From: Globomyces pollinis-pini
Lineage: Eukaryota > Chytridiomycota > Chytridiomycetes > Rhizophydiales > Globomycetaceae
Assembly: GCA_025399215.1 (NCBI GenBank)
Contig: MU621147.1
Span: 1 to 64,000 of the forward strand
Reading direction: 5' to 3'
Length of the DNA stretch: 64,000 nucleotides
Below, in pieces: positions 1 through 12,650 of this stretch. Position 1 is the first letter of the stretch. Each line of letters opens with the position of its first letter. Under the pieces are notes generated by a model, which was not told where the DNA came from, did not search any database, and saw only the letters and a list, made by a program, of their open reading frames with translations. Both the position numbers and the translations under genes were made by a program.

Positions 1-80
1 ATAGTAAAAATGCATTTGTACATGCTTTGGTGGAAGTCATCAAGGATAAGAAGAACAGCACTGCTGCAGCTAAACCTTGA
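1..80 (+). CDS. 3' end of an unidentified gene (partial)
   Basis: An open frame enters from the left edge and ends at a TGA at 78-80, giving 25 residues whose tail is lysine- and alanine-rich (…KNSTAAAKP). The upstream part is outside the window, so no family can be assigned. The next gene lies on the opposite strand and ends at 134, so the two are convergent with about 50 bp between them. Confidence 0.5.
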   Translation, partial: SKNAFVHALVEVIKDKKNSTAAAKP

Positions 81-133
81 AGGAACAGATCACTTGAATT
101 TTAAATAAACGCATTTGAACCAATTTATATATT

Positions 134-1710
134 TTATGATTTATAAGTTTCTCGAACTCTAGGATGAGATTGTAATAATTGAACACATTCATGATGATTA
201 TTAGCAATGGCCTTTTTAATTGCGTAGTTTAATCGTTCGGATGGGTCTACTCTTGAATCAGCAAGCAATAACTTGACACACTCCGAGTGGCCATTTTCAG
301 CAGCCATTCGAATCGCGGAATTTTGACGATCGGCTGGATTAATTCTTGGGTCAGTAAGAATACGTTTTAAGTCAGATACTAAGCCATACTGTGCTGCAAA
401 ACGGATTGCCAAGTTATCTAATACACTAGGATTAAATGATGGATGCGTAATTAAGAGACTAAAACAATCGGGAAATAAAAATTTCGTGATTGACTTTAAA
501 CATTCATTATCCCCTGCATGAACGTCTACTTCTTGATATCGTAACAGTATCTCTAAAGTATCAGAAAATCCATTATGACATGCACCACGTACTGCTGCAT
601 TGTCTTTTGCTGACACATTGATGAGTGGGTGGGTAATTAATATTTTCAAACAATGTTCAAATCCATTTGTTGCCGAATAGATAAAATCATAATGTAAATC
701 ATCCAAGTTTACATTGGTATTATAGTGTAACAATTCCATGCATGTACGATGCTCTTTGTGATATTCCAGCTCTTGTTTATAAAGTTCATAAGCATCAATA
801 TCAACCCGTGCATCCATCGACAGAAGTTTGATACATTCAGTGTGATTGTTTTTTGAGGCTAAACAAAATGCGGCATTTCTCTGAGCAGTTGGATCTACTC
901 TGGAATCGGACAACAAAATTTTTAAACACTCTACTTGCCCATTCATTGAGGCATTTATAATTGCTTGATTCTGATTTTCACTGGGGTCCAAACTACCATT
1001 CAGAAGAAGTGCAGCTATACAATGGCTATGATTTTCATGTGTTTTTAGCTGTTCTTCCCATTTATCAATCGCAACAGCATCAATCTTTGGATTCGATAGA
1101 ATTCGCTGTAAGATATTATGGTGACTATTCCCAATGGCCCATTTAAACATATACAAATCATTTACATTTGGATCAATTCTTGAATCTGAGAGTAGGATCA
1201 TTAAACATTCCATTTGTTCAGTTTTTACAGCGATTAACATTGCGTGATTTAGGATATCTGAAGACACCGTTTTGCTTTCACACAACAATGACAATACGTC
1301 TGAAAGGCCTTAAAATTTAGTAATAGATTGATACCAGACTGAATAACAACATTGAATACTATATTCAGATCCAAACGATCCAAATTGTGAATTGATATAT
1401 ACTTTGCCAATGGGATTTGTCTTTTTCTAATAGCTAATATAAACAGTTCTGTTATTGTTATTGAAGAAAGTCTGTGATGGTGTAATTTAAAAATGTGTAT
1501 GAAGTCTTTTGAGTCCATTTCATTATAGCAATTAATTATTTTGCTATGGTTTCTTTTATATAATATATCTAGTGACTCCAAGTGTTTAGTTTGAGATATA
1601 GTCTGATGGATAGACAATTTGTTAGAGAAGGATAAACGAAGGTTTTGATATTCGAAAATATTGAGATGATAACCAATTTTTACTAAGAAAGTCAATGGTA
1701 AAGTCTCCAT
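134..1710 (-). CDS. F-box-like / ankyrin-repeat protein
   Basis: The first ~150 residues begin METLPLTFLVKIGYHL, which resembles a degenerate F-box helix. The rest is a run of ankyrin-type repeats with the recurring pattern (V/C)xECLKLLLxDxRVDPS. Two overlapping frames are joined by a tiny intron at 1309-1334 (26 nt, 5' GTATCA, branch-point-like TACTAAA, 3' AAG); 1300-1334 is an equally in-frame alternative. Splicing restores the repeat register (VIQS-G-LSDVLSLL). This looks like one intact gene of about 510 residues, not a frameshifted pseudogene. F-box/ankyrin proteins often act as substrate adaptors in SCF-type ubiquitin ligases, but that role is inferred from the family pattern. The gene is convergent with its left neighbour and divergent from Prp5 (153 bp between start codons). 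Confidence 0.75.
1309..1334 (-). other. 26-nt micro-intron in the ankyrin gene
   Basis: Read on the minus strand it starts GTATCA and ends TTTTAAG with TACTAAA just upstream of the AG. Removing it joins the N-terminal frame to the ankyrin frame in phase. It is representative of the introns in this window. Confidence 0.75.
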
Positions 1711-1863
1711 CTGTCCTATTTTTGGTTCGTCAATCCTCCATTTTCCTTACCTCCTTTTCCTCTATAGGCTTTCAATTGGTTGTATTGAACTGAATTTCTC
1801 AAAAACTTTTTTCCCAGAAACGATTGAAATTTCATCAACTCAAATCAATTATCAGTGCTAGAA

Positions 1864-4800
1864 ATGCCAGATTATGAAGATAGGAGATACGAAGAGGATC
1901 GGTTAGCATATGAAGATAGGCGAAGGGAAAGAAGCAGACATTCAACTCATGACGAAGATAGTCGAAAACGGCATGATGATGATGGACGTTCAAAAGATGA
2001 TGAATCAAGAAGAAAGCATAAAAAACATAAAAGAAATCGAGAGGATCGAGAAAGAGAAACCAGTGAAGAGCGTCGAATTCGGAAGGAGAAGAAGAAAGCA
2101 AAGAGAGAACGAGAGCATTCATCTCGATCGCATAAAGAAGATGCTGATAAAACAGATATCACTGGAAAAGAAAAAGAAAGATCCAGTTCACACCATTCGA
2201 AATCCGAAAAGAGTTCCAGTCGCCATGACCCAGAACGACGATCTTCAAAATATGATGATCCTTCGTATCATAGTGACAGAAGATCATCTAGATATGATGA
2301 CCCTAGATATGAGGAAGAGAGAAGGTCGTCGAGATATGATGATGGATATGATGGGAAACGAAGATCCTCTAGATATGATGATCCATATGAAATGGAACGA
2401 TATGCTCGACATGAATCATCACGAGAACACTATGACGAAAGGAGGCATTTAGAAGAAAGGAGATACGCAGATGAATACGATAGCGCTCGCCGTGATTCTG
2501 ACAGACGACCTGTTCATCGGGAATCGGAAAGACGATCATCTAGAGGTGATACCACCAGGACTGAAAGAAGCTCTCGAGAAGTAAGCAGAGATCCTAGGGA
2601 TTCTAGTAGATCACGTAGAGAGTCATCACGAGAAGTACGTGCCGTAAGTCGAGCCAAGTCAGAAGTAAGCGACAAAAATAAACCAGAACTTAAATCTGAG
2701 AGTGTACCTAAACGAAGGTTCCAAAGCAAGGACGAATTGGCAAACCTCGAAGTAAAAATTGATAAAAATGTGTTGCCAGACGAGAAACTTATGACAGATT
2801 CCCCAACTCATATGGAAGGTCCGTCTGTTGAGGCTATAAAGGTAATTGGATTGATTCATAGTTAAATTCAACACTACATATCATTTTTTAAACAGCACTA
2901 ACGATGGTTAGGAAACTATAAAAATGGACGATGTGGAAGAGAAGATCCGACAAAGAAGAGAAAGGATTGAGCAATGGAGAAAAAGCAGAGAAGAAAAGCT
3001 TGCAAAAGAAGGAGCTTTACGTGATACCCAGATGGAAGTTGAAGGCAAAAAATGGAATTTAGAAGATGAAGAAGAAGATGAAGAGGACACTTCAGTCGAT
3101 GTTAAAATATCTTCTGTAGCAAAAGGTGTTTTTTTTACAGTCTAACGTTAGTTTCCCTGAAGCCTTTGCTCAAAAAGTTACAAGAATCAGAAAATGGTAC
3201 AAAAGAGAAACCTAAAAGAACTGCCATTTTTGGGAAGCCCGCAAAAGCTGTTAAAGGGTCTAAGGCGATTGGATTTTCATTCAAGAGTGCCTCAGCAAAG
3301 GCCCCAAAGCTTCTTACTAAGAGCAATGTCATTCTTGAAGAAGACTCTGATTCTGCCACTGAGGACAATTCACAAACCGTACCAGATGCTATAAATGGAG
3401 ATGTTTCCAACGAGAGAATTTCTGTTAGTGATGTTCAAGAATCAAATAAAGCTGCTGTGATCGAAAGCGAAGCACAGATGAAAGTCGATGGGGAAGCGAA
3501 AAAAGATGAAAATAGTATAAAAGAAACGAATACAGCCGATATGGTCGACCCATTGGACTCATTCATGTTGGATATTCACAAAGAAGTGCACCAAACGGAA
3601 GTTGAAGAAAAGATTAACAAAGCAACAAATGCTACATCAGCTAATGCAACTGATACCGCATTTGCTTTGAAAGAAGACTTTTCAGATGAGGAAGAAGAGA
3701 AAGATCCTTTGGAAATCAATCAGGTTTGTGGTTCTTGTATCTTACAATTAGGCTGATATAATGGCTACAGCATTGGCCAATCTTGGGCCCCAAAAGAAAA
3801 AAGATTTTGCACAAGTAGATCATTCAAAAATGAATTACGAGCCGTTCAAGAAAGATTTCTACGTGGAACCACCAGAACTGGCGAATTTGACAATGGAAGA
3901 AGTTGACCAAAAACGAATAGATTTGGATGGTATTCATGTTAGAGGAGTGAGATGCCCTAAACCTGTCGAAAAATGGACTCAATTTGGAATGCCGGCTGTA
4001 GTACAAGATGTCATCAAGAAAGTCCTTATGTATGAAAAACCGTCTCCAATCCAATGTCAAGCCATTCCAGCTATCTTGAGTGGACGTGATGTAATTGGTA
4101 TCGCCAAAACAGGTTCTGGAAAGGTATATTTAAGTTTTTTTTATCGTGTTAGACAATTGCATTCTTGCTGCCTATGTTAAGACATATCAAAGATCAAAGA
4201 CCATCGCAAGGACAAGAAGGTCCAATAGGTTTGATTATGACGCCAACCAGAGAATTGGCGGTTCAAATTCACAGGGAGTGTAAATATTTCACCAAGGCCT
4301 TAAATTTAAGAGCCGTATGTTGCTATGGTGGCTCGCCAATCAAAGAACAGATTGCAGAACTCAAAAGAGGCGCTGATATCATCATCTGTACTCCTGGAAG
4401 AATGATTGATTTATTGTGTGCAAACTCTGGAAGGGTTACCAATCTAAAACGAGTCACTTATTTGGTACTGGATGAAGCTGACAGAATGTTTGATATGGGT
4501 TTTGAGCCTCAAGTTATGAAAATGGTGAATAACATTCGTCCTAGTCGTCAAACTGTCCTATTTTCTGCTACATTTCCAAGGTTCATGGAATCCCTTGCCC
4601 GTAAAATCCTCAAAAGACCATTAGAAATTATGGTCGGTGCACGATCTGTTGTATGTGATGATGTCACCCAAGTTGTTGAAATTGTGGAAGATGATGAAGC
4701 CAAGTTTGTCAGACTTTTGGGAATTCTTGGAAAAGCTTTCGCACAAGATCCAAATTGTAAAGTATTGGTTTTCGTAGACCGCCAAGAAGGTTCTGATACA

Positions 4801-5994
4801 ATGCTGTCTAATCTGTTTAAGCGGGGTTATCCATGTTTATCACTTCATGGTACAATTATTTTTCACTAATACTTTATAGGTGGAAAAGATCAAGCGGATA
4901 GAGATTCAGTGTTGTCTGATTTCAAAAGTGGTGCAACGAATATTTTAATTGCTACCTCGGTAGCTGCAAGAGGACTAGACGTCAAAGAACTAAAAGTAGT
5001 AGTGAATTACGATTGTCCAAATCACATGGAGGATTATGTTCATCGATGTGGGAGAACTGGAAGGGCCGGAAATAAGGGCACAGCATTTACTTTTATTTTA
5101 CCTGACCAAGCGAGCTATGCTGCAGAAGTTGTAAAGGCGTTGGAAATGTCGATGCAAACTGTTGATCCAGATTTGAGAAAAATGGTAGATAAATTTTTGG
5201 AAAAAGTTAGACTTGGTGCTGCCCGCAGAAGTGGAACTGGATTCAGTGGTCGTGGATTAGAGCGTCTTGAGTTTGATAGAGATGTAGTCAAACGAATTCA
5301 AATGAAAGAGCATGGTGGTGACTTGGTGGAGGAAGAAGACACAAGAGCAAAGAATCTCGACGAAAATGGAGAGCCAATAGTCACAGAAAAGGTTGAGAAG
5401 GATAAGACTATGACCAGTAATATTTCTGCTGCTGCTGCCGCTCCAGATGAAACAGCTAAAACAACACCTCATCAACTTACTGTTGCAATTGCGGCAGCTA
5501 AAGAACGTGCCAAGAATATGCAAATAGGTGCCGGTGGAATGCTTCCAGCAGAACGCGCTCGGTTAATGTTGGTTGAAATGGGAAGACAACGTGCTTTGAT
5601 TGGTAAGATTTTAAATGCAATTAATCGTAGGTCGAATGGGAGCAATGGGTAGTGATGCAGCATTTTGGGCCGAAGTTGAAGTCAACGACTATCCACAACG
5701 AGCCAGATGGAAGGTTACAAACAAGGATACAATTCAGAGAATATCGGAAATTAGTGGAGCAGCAATCACTACACGTGGTGTGTTCATTCCTCCTGGCAAG
5801 TCATGTGGACCTGGGGAGCGTAAATTATATCTGGTAATTAGTAGTTATTTTAATATTTCTAGTTTATTGAAGGGGAAACACAATTTATGATTGATAGAGC
5901 AAAAATGGAAATCAAAGAAGTTATTACTGAAGCAACTATGATGTCTATGGAAACAGGACCTGCAACTATTGGTCGATACAATGTCCTCGGCTAA
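1864..5994 (+). CDS. PRP5: Prp5/DDX46-type DEAD-box RNA helicase
   Basis: Eight exons join to 3,891 nt (1,296 aa): 1864-2841, 2912-3125, 3152-3723, 3752-4123, 4153-4849, 4880-5602, 5631-5833, 5863-5994. The N-terminal ~300 residues are an Arg/Asp/Ser-rich low-complexity region as in DDX46. A charged segment with a helical [18 protein letters not shown] follows. The helicase core shows [52 protein letters not shown] and [10 protein letters not shown]. The C-terminus is the conserved Prp5 tail ([19 protein letters not shown]). Prp5 remodels U2 snRNP for branch-point pairing in the nucleus. The introns are 70, 26, 28, 29, 30, 28 and 29 nt, and every junction restores conserved residues (for example TGSGK|TIAFLLP). 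The first ATG at 1864 is preceded by a non-ATG codon run. Identification is secure. Confidence 0.95.
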
Positions 5995-6086
5995 GTCAGA
6001 ATGTCAACTCATAATAAAACGCGAATATGAACAGTTAACTACAGAATGATATTATGTGTTTATTTCGTTTTGATATAACGAGAGAG

Positions 6087-6320
6087 TCAAATTATTTCGA
6101 TATTAGACATATTGTGACCATTTAAGTAATAGTAGCATATGAAAGGAAGTACAATTGTTGCTGTTTGGACAACATTTCCATTATAGTGCGACTTCAGATA
6201 CCAAATCGGCAACAATAAAAACGGGCCACCAAAACCAAATAAAAAACATATCAGCGATATTACAAGCGTTTCTTGCATAAAAACCAAATAGTAATGAGCA
6301 GTCAAGTGATCATTATCCAT
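6087..6320 (-). CDS. Small two-helix membrane protein, unknown
   Basis: A 77-residue frame starts at an ATG with an in-frame stop a few codons upstream. It holds a strongly hydrophobic segment (residues ~17-38, rich in Phe and Leu with GFGGPFLLLPIW) and a second weaker one near residues 53-66. No family was recognised. It is convergent with Prp5 and divergent from the next gene. It could be an exon of a slightly longer gene, since nothing excludes a spliced 5' exon. The hydrophobic composition argues that it is translated, but the evidence is limited. Confidence 0.45.
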   Translation of the reverse strand: MDNDHLTAHYYLVFMQETLVISLICFLFGFGGPFLLLPIWYLKSHYNGNVVQTATIVLPFICYYYLNGHNMSNIEII

Positions 6321-6560
6321 CCACGGACAGTTCCAATGTTATTTGGAATGGAAAATTTTCCACGAGTTTGAAGGTATCAATTCGATACCATCATTGGGTT
6401 CAAGAAGTTGGGAACTGATAAATCCAAAGTTTTATAGCGAAATATATTCTGTTAGAATCTCATAGATTCGGTGTTGCTTTTCAAGTTGTAAGGGAAATTT
6501 TCCTTCTTGTATAAATTCAATTGAAATTGGAAAGTAAGGATTTGTCTTTAGGTTTAAACT

Positions 6561-7295
6561 ATGACATTGGAAGAGTTAAATCAATTATTTCAAAAACGGA
6601 TTTATATTATCGAATACATTCAACGAACGTTTAGTAATCAAGGATTGTATTATGGAACCATAAAGATACCCTTACATTTATTCCCAAACAATCCAAAGAG
6701 AGCAGATCAATATTTTCAATTAGGAATGTCCTTGGGAGCACTAATGAGAGTACCTGACATTGAAGGTTTCGTTAAAGGTGTTGATAGTATGATTACTGAA
6801 TTTGAATATTATTGTAATGATGGGTAACAATATTCTTATTAACTCTGTAAAGTACAAATCAAAGTGCTATGGTTTATAACATCTCAAATTAATATTTTTT
6901 AGTCAAAGGTATTTTCAAGGTTTAAGAGAAACTCTGGTGGAGATGGAATCACAGAAAATACATGGTTATTGGATATGAATCCTTCAGTAATCTTTCAACT
7001 TATTAATTATTCAAGCCATTCCCATTAGATTTCAATTCAACGTTAATCTCTTGTTGTGATATGTTAAAATTAACCTATGAAAAGCTTTTATTGGGTCAAA
7101 CAAATAATGATGCAATGATTGAATTGATGACAAGAATTGATTTGAAAGTTTGGAAGATCAGTTTAGTACCGATTCTAAGGGATATCGATAATGTATTGAA
7201 TCTCAAGAATTTTTTTTTAATCTATTTAGGTATCGGGTGATCTACTATCAATACATTTAGCTACACATTTCAATTCAGAGTTTAAACCGAAATAG
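6561..7295 (+). CDS. Conserved-looking hypothetical protein
   Basis: Four exons can be joined. The first (6561 to about 6825) begins MTLEELNQLFQKR. The intron that follows ends TTTTTTAG at about 6902. Exon 2 runs to about 6962 (…ESQKIH) and is joined by a ~66-nt intron to DFNSTLISCCDMLKLTYEK. A last intron ending ATCTATTTAG (~7230) leads to VSGDLLSIHLATHFNSEFKPK and a TAG. The product, roughly 195 residues, is predicted mostly helical with no membrane segment. No family was recognised. The exon 2-3 junction is the least certain: another in-frame solution uses a GTGGAG donor. Confidence 0.55.
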
Positions 7296-7408
7296 TGTCA
7301 TCTGGATAGTTCATATTGTTGTTTGCATAATAAAATATTAATTTAATACATTCATTGGATTAATTATAAAATCCGACTATTCAAATAGAATAATGTAATC
7401 AAAGTTAT

Positions 7409-10400
7409 TTATATACGTTCACAATAAACAAATGATAATTCATTACCACCACCTTTACAGATCATGTACTTGATACTTGCCAACGTATCTCGATAATTAA
7501 GCAACTATATACTTAAAGTATAACAATTACCTTTCCATTACAAAAAATATCAAGGTATACTAAAGGTCCACCAGATGGTGTAGCTCGAGAGCCATCACAT
7601 TGTGGATCTAATCGAAGTCCAAGTTTATCTGCAATGTATCCTTGAACTTTACGAATTCGAAGCATTCGATTAGCAGTTAGTCGATTAGAACTACAGTTAA
7701 GTAATCTAAATATTACTCTTGAGGTATTTCAGTTAAAGTGGATTTTGGATGTCTATTTAGAACAAAAGAGAGTTTAGCAGGATCTCTTATTGGTTGTATA
7801 TTCTAAAAAATTTAGATAATTTAATTGTTTACATCAACTATCCAGTCTTTTACCCAAATTGGTAAAACATCTTTGACGCCTTTGTCACGACCTAAATCCT
7901 CAACATGACCTCTATATGTTGATATAAACATTGAGGGTGATTGTTCTTGTGAGAATATGACGGGTATACAAGGTGATATTTTTAAACGTGGAGTTTCATC
8001 AAAATTAATGATATCACCCTAAAGTTATAAAATTTAGAGTGATTGTTACCCTTTCTTTGATCGATTGATTCACTGATGTATCTGGTTGTGCTTGTGAAGC
8101 ATTAACTGGTGATGAGTTGACTGGGGCAGGTGGAGGTGTGTTACTGACATCCTCTGATTTTTGACTATTTCCTGTCCCTGCTCTTTTTCTTCTGAAATGA
8201 TCCATTAAAGAGTTTTGTCTTGCTGGTGGTGGTTTGACTGGACTCGTTGGTACGGATGATGGCGGTTCTTTTGGAAGTTCACTAGGTGATTCAGTAGAAA
8301 CATCTTTCATGACTCCAATACTGATCTGTTTTTGAAGATCAGGGCGTGAACTGATGGGCGACTTGGGTGTGTCATTAGGATCTGTGGTTGGTGTATTATC
8401 GGTTAAGGTGGGTAGTGAAGGATCGAAAGGTGTCGCAATACTCAATTGAGTAAAAGGAGTATTCAACACAAATTTTTCAGAATCATTACGTTCAGTATTC
8501 ACTTGCAATGGTGGCAATATACCAAATCGTGAAACATTTTTAAATTCATCCAAGCTAGCCAAAGATTTATCAGTGGGATAAACTTTTCTCAAGTAACGAT
8601 TTAAAATATACGTTAATACCCATTTACCAATATTGACTGGTTAAGCGTTAGTTACTTTAAATCATACCTCGTTGGTCTTCAAGTTTACATTCTTCTGGCA
8701 AGTTCAAATCTTGATAGTATATTTCAGAATCGTAACATTTGCCTTCTTCCATATGTATAGTTAAATCACCATTTTTGGTATCAATTGTACACCAATTAGC
8801 TACCCATTCAATGGTATTTTCTCGTTGACAAACAGTATCAAAATCCTCTTGTCCACAATCTCTTAATTTTGAACAGGAAATAATATCCCACACACAAACA
8901 TTCTTTGAAGTATCTTGTGTGACTACATGTCTTCGGTTATTTAAAAGCAGATGTTTCTTGATTCCAGGTACACCTTACAATCAGTCCCAAAAAAAAAACG
9001 AATACCTTCAATAGAATAATGTGGTGTTGACCATAAAGGAATCAGAGGAGATTCCAATTGTGAATCACTATCAATGTTGTTACTAAATACAGACTGTGAT
9101 TCAAATCGTTCCTCAACCCCAGATACACTGGAGAATCGTTTTGAGTTGACTGATTCTGTTTCGTCAATAGTATCATGTCTAATATAACAATTTGCTGGAA
9201 CTATTATATCTCTATAATCCGAAAATGGAACATCACGCTAACGTCAAAAAAACAAAACAATTTACCCAACGGTTAATGGTGGAAGAGGTTGTTGCTGACC
9301 AAATGTAAGTATCATCAATTGCAGCAATCTAATATTTAAACTACGAATTCTCACATACTTTTAAAACAGAATCTTTTTCTTTACAGATCCCAATGCATTC
9401 TGAATAATTTCCAGTAGATATTTTGTAAATCCAACCATCTTTTGCGCCAGCCCAAAAAGTGTCAAAGTTTGGCGAATTGGAAGTCAAACACCAAATGGAA
9501 GATTCTGAATGGTTGAATGATTCTAAACAATGATTTGGCATTTTCAAAGACCAAAGTTTAATGGTTGTGTCAGCAGAAGCAGATAAGACCTAACGTAATT
9601 AATTGAAGATAATTACACTTGTTCCATCATCATTAACTAAGATATCTCGAATGTTATCTGTATGTCCTTGAATTTTGAATATTTCATTTTTAACTCTAGG
9701 GTCCCAAATACGTATAACTTTATCAGGTGATCCAGAAGCGACTATAGATCCAGATTTATTGGTTCCCAATGCGTAAATGGACCCCGACATTGAATCTACA
9801 GTACCTAATACTAACAATTGGAATCCAATCACTTACATTGAGGTTGTTTTGAAGGTTCTTTCAAGTCCCATATATACAAATTCTTATCTAATCCACCAGA
9901 TACTGCCCAACTTTGCTGAGATGGTTGTACTAGTCGTTTTACATAGTCTTATAGAGTTAAAATTTCGAGAAATACCATTGTGATAACCAAGGATGACCGA
10001 TTTTTTCAAATTATGATCTGTTAAATTCCATAATCGAACACTTCTGTCAGAAGAGCAAGATAATAAACTCTGAGATTGATTGAACAATACGATCTCGTTC
10101 ACCCAATCTGAATGTCCTTCTAGCGTTTTATGTAATTTAGTTGGCTTTGGAATCGGTAATCTTTGTTCATTTTGTTTTAATATATCATAAATGGTTGCTA
10201 AGGTAGGCAAGGATTTTCTAGATTCAGTCAATCGAATTTGTTGTTCATCAAAGGATACTTTTGGTATATATTTTGGAGTTAATGGAGGACCATCATATTG
10301 TTGTTCTATTGATAGATCCGATGAATTCCTTTTCATAAGAAAGTCATAATACCTTATATTGCTTTTTTCAGGGACGACAGGTATCTCCAATTGTTGATTT

Positions 10401-10624
10401 TCTGAATAGATTTCCTCAGTCTTAAGGGTTTGCTTTTCTTCAATATCAAGTTGTATATTCCAGACGTTGATGATAGAGTCTCTTGCTCCAGAGTACAACA
10501 ATCCACCTTCTCCACGCTCAAAAGACAGTACATCAATAGCCATGGTATTGATCCCTTGTCTATGTTGTGGATTTTGATAGTCATCTTTAATAACGTAGGA
10601 GATTCTTGACTTTTGTTTACTCAT
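7409..10624 (-). CDS. WDR48/UAF1-like WD40 protein
   Basis: The N-terminus reads SRISYVIKDDYQN, matching the start of WDR48 (VSYVIRDE…), and is followed by WD repeats such as GARDSIINVWNI, GHSDWVNEIVLF, SSDRSVRLWNL, SPDKVIRIWDPR and GHTDNIRDILV. Further exons carry the WDR48 signature VANWCTIDTKNGDLTI and a Pro/Ser-rich linker (8014-8592). The C-terminal DUF3337-type region (MLRIRKVQGYIADKLGL, YLDIFCNGK) ends with a ubiquitin-like tail RDTLASIKYMICKGGG. UAF1 activates the deubiquitinases USP1, USP12 and USP46 in other eukaryotes, and the same role is inferred here. The start was set at the ATG 10622-10624, because the longer frame would begin at TTG. At least seven short introns interrupt it; not every junction was fixed. 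Confidence 0.88.
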
Positions 10625-10760
10625 CCGCTTGTATTCTCCTTGAAAAAATAGTTCAAATTCTTTACGCAACTTCTAATGAAATAAATTTTCTCAATTAAAG
10701 AGCAAGTAACGATCTCTCATATTGTCACGTATCTTTTGAATCATTATATTGTATTGATGA

Positions 10761-11572
10761 TTAGGCTTCTGGAATAATTCCACTAGAAAGACTTTGTTCA
10801 AGTCGTTGGATCTCTTGGAGACTTTTAGCATTCTTGATAGCTTCGCGAATCTTATCCTGATGTTCTTTGGAAGGTGCTTTGTAAATACTAGATACCTTTT
10901 TCAATCCTAATTTTAAATCTGTATCTGGATCAAAGGTATTTCCATTCATTCCTTGAGCTGATAAGCTATTTACTAACTTTGTTCCTTCTTCACCTGAGAA
11001 TAGTTCAAGTGCTTCCTTTCTTTCACTTTCTTTGACTTTCTTGAAATCCAATACTCGTAACTTTGGACAACGGTGAATGACGTAGAGCCTATAATAGTCT
11101 TTGCTACATACAATATTATCAATAAGTGATAACGTTTCTAAAAATTCAAATCCGGTTAATGGATCTAAATCACCCAACTCTTGTATCACATTATTGTTTA
11201 GTATCAATACTTTTAAATTGGGTAAATATTGAGAAATGGTAGGTTCAATTTTTGTAATTCGATTGTTTGCACAAAGAATAGTTTTTAGGTTCACCATTAT
11301 TGGAAAGTTTGCTAGATTCATCAAAAAAAACCAGCATTTCATACCTAATTTCAGGATATCATTATCAGTCAAATCAATTGCATCATTTTGATCCTATATA
11401 TAAGTTACAAGATCAGATAATTACTTTAGTTAAAGTAAGATTTTCAATTTTTTGAATTTTCTTTCCTGAGGATCAGAGTGAAATGATTACCTCTTAAATC
11501 TAGTTCTCTTTCATTGATTGGGTTGATATGAATGTAAGCTGAAGTGATGAGATCATAGTCCAGTTTAGACAT
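10761..11572 (-). CDS. LEA1: U2 small nuclear ribonucleoprotein A' (Lea1)
   Basis: Four exons join across introns 11466-11490 (25 nt), 11394-11424 (31 nt) and 11312-11344 (33 nt). The spliced N-terminus MSKLDYDLITSAYIHINP, followed by ERELDLRG and NLTLTKDQNDAIDLTDN, matches human SNRPA1 closely. Leucine-rich repeats follow (LPNLKVLILNNN, ELGDLDPL), then the LRR cap YRLYVIHRCPKLRVLDFKKVK and a C-terminal helix ending GIIPEA. U2A' pairs with U2B'' on U2 snRNA stem-loop IV. It is the second U2-branch-point factor in this window after Prp5. It is tandem with WDR48, with 136 bp between them. Confidence 0.95.
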
Positions 11573-11767
11573 TTAGAAATCAAAGGGAAAAAAAGATTGA
11601 AAATTACTGAAGTTCAAGTTTTTGTAGGAATGACTTTACATCAAATGATGGTCGATATCGTAGTTTACTAAGGATTCAAATCACTGATTTGGATGTTATT
11701 GTATAGAGTAACAATTTGATTTTGTTAAAGTGATATGAAAGTTAGTAACTTGAAGTTATTAAAGGGT

Positions 11768-12650
11768 TTATTGTTTCAATTCTAATGATTTTATTTCATT
11801 GATAAGGATCAATACACTTACAATGGTGCCAGGCATACGTCGCGTAATCGAACCTAATTCTTTAAAAAAGTCATTCATGTACCAATTTGAGTAAACCAAA
11901 CAACTCCTAAATAATTCCATTGATTTTGTTCATACATATTGTTGAGAAGAACAAAAACTACTTCAAAAACTCTGAATATTGGAAGTAAGGTTAACCGTAT
12001 ACGACATTCTGCTTTTAGATTTGCATTCTTCTTTGTCGTCTTTGTTTGAGATGCAAAATATAGAAATCCTAACATAATAAACTCTCCTAAAACGCAATTA
12101 ATTAACGTTGCAGTTTCTAGTGAATGGATAAAAGATATATCTAGGTGTTCTATGATGTTTTTAGCTTTCATACATCGCAAAATAAACCCAGTAATACAAA
12201 CTACGAAAATAACACTGGCCATTGCTTTCTTTTTTACCATACTCGGATTAAAGAATAATAACCGATGAAATGTTGAAAACGTGAAGATATGGTCAGTGAC
12301 AAACCAACCTTTATTGTTAGAAAATGGAATTTAAATACCCATTTCTAACCCAAATACAATCACAGAGCAAGATAAATTGTTGTATCCAGTATCATAATCT
12401 GCACATGCATCTAAAACCATCAAAGAGATTTAGAATACAGAGCAATGGTAATTGAATAATACATCGAAGACAAACGAAAAAGGCCAGTAGCTTGGTTGCC
12501 GGTAATCTTGTGACCATCCAGACAGCCTAGAATTAATAGTTTAATTTCTACCATAATGAAAATCAAATCCATCAATATCAGGGTTCCACTGTATTTGCTA
12601 TTACGCAATATATCTTGAACCCAAAGGCAACTATTTGATATTGCTGTCAT
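11768..12650 (-). CDS. Multi-pass membrane protein, unknown
   Basis: The ATG at 12648-12650 opens an exon with hydrophobic segments (SGTLILMDLIFIMVEIKLLI; YYSITIALYS). A further exon gives CSVIVFGLEM, and a large one (up to 12240) holds AMASVIFVVCITGFILR, LINCVLGEFIMLGFLYFAS and LLPIFRVFEVVFVLL. The C-terminal exon follows an intron ending AAAGAATTAG and reads SITRRMPGTI. At least five membrane spans are visible, compatible with a seven-pass protein. No receptor signature was recognised. The junction near 12400-12440 is unresolved. The last intron (about 11785-11824) may or may not be spliced, since read-through to the TAA at 11768 stays open. Confidence 0.55.

Noticed and set aside
1249..1320. 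Apparent frameshift splitting the ankyrin gene into two
   Set aside because: A 26-nt GT-AG intron with a TACTAAA branch motif joins the two frames in phase, so a pseudogene is not needed.
1910..2452. Met/Lys-rich open frame overlapping the start of Prp5
   Set aside because: It is a +1 shadow of the Arg/Asp/Ser-rich coding repeat; the Prp5 frame is supported by family composition and splicing.
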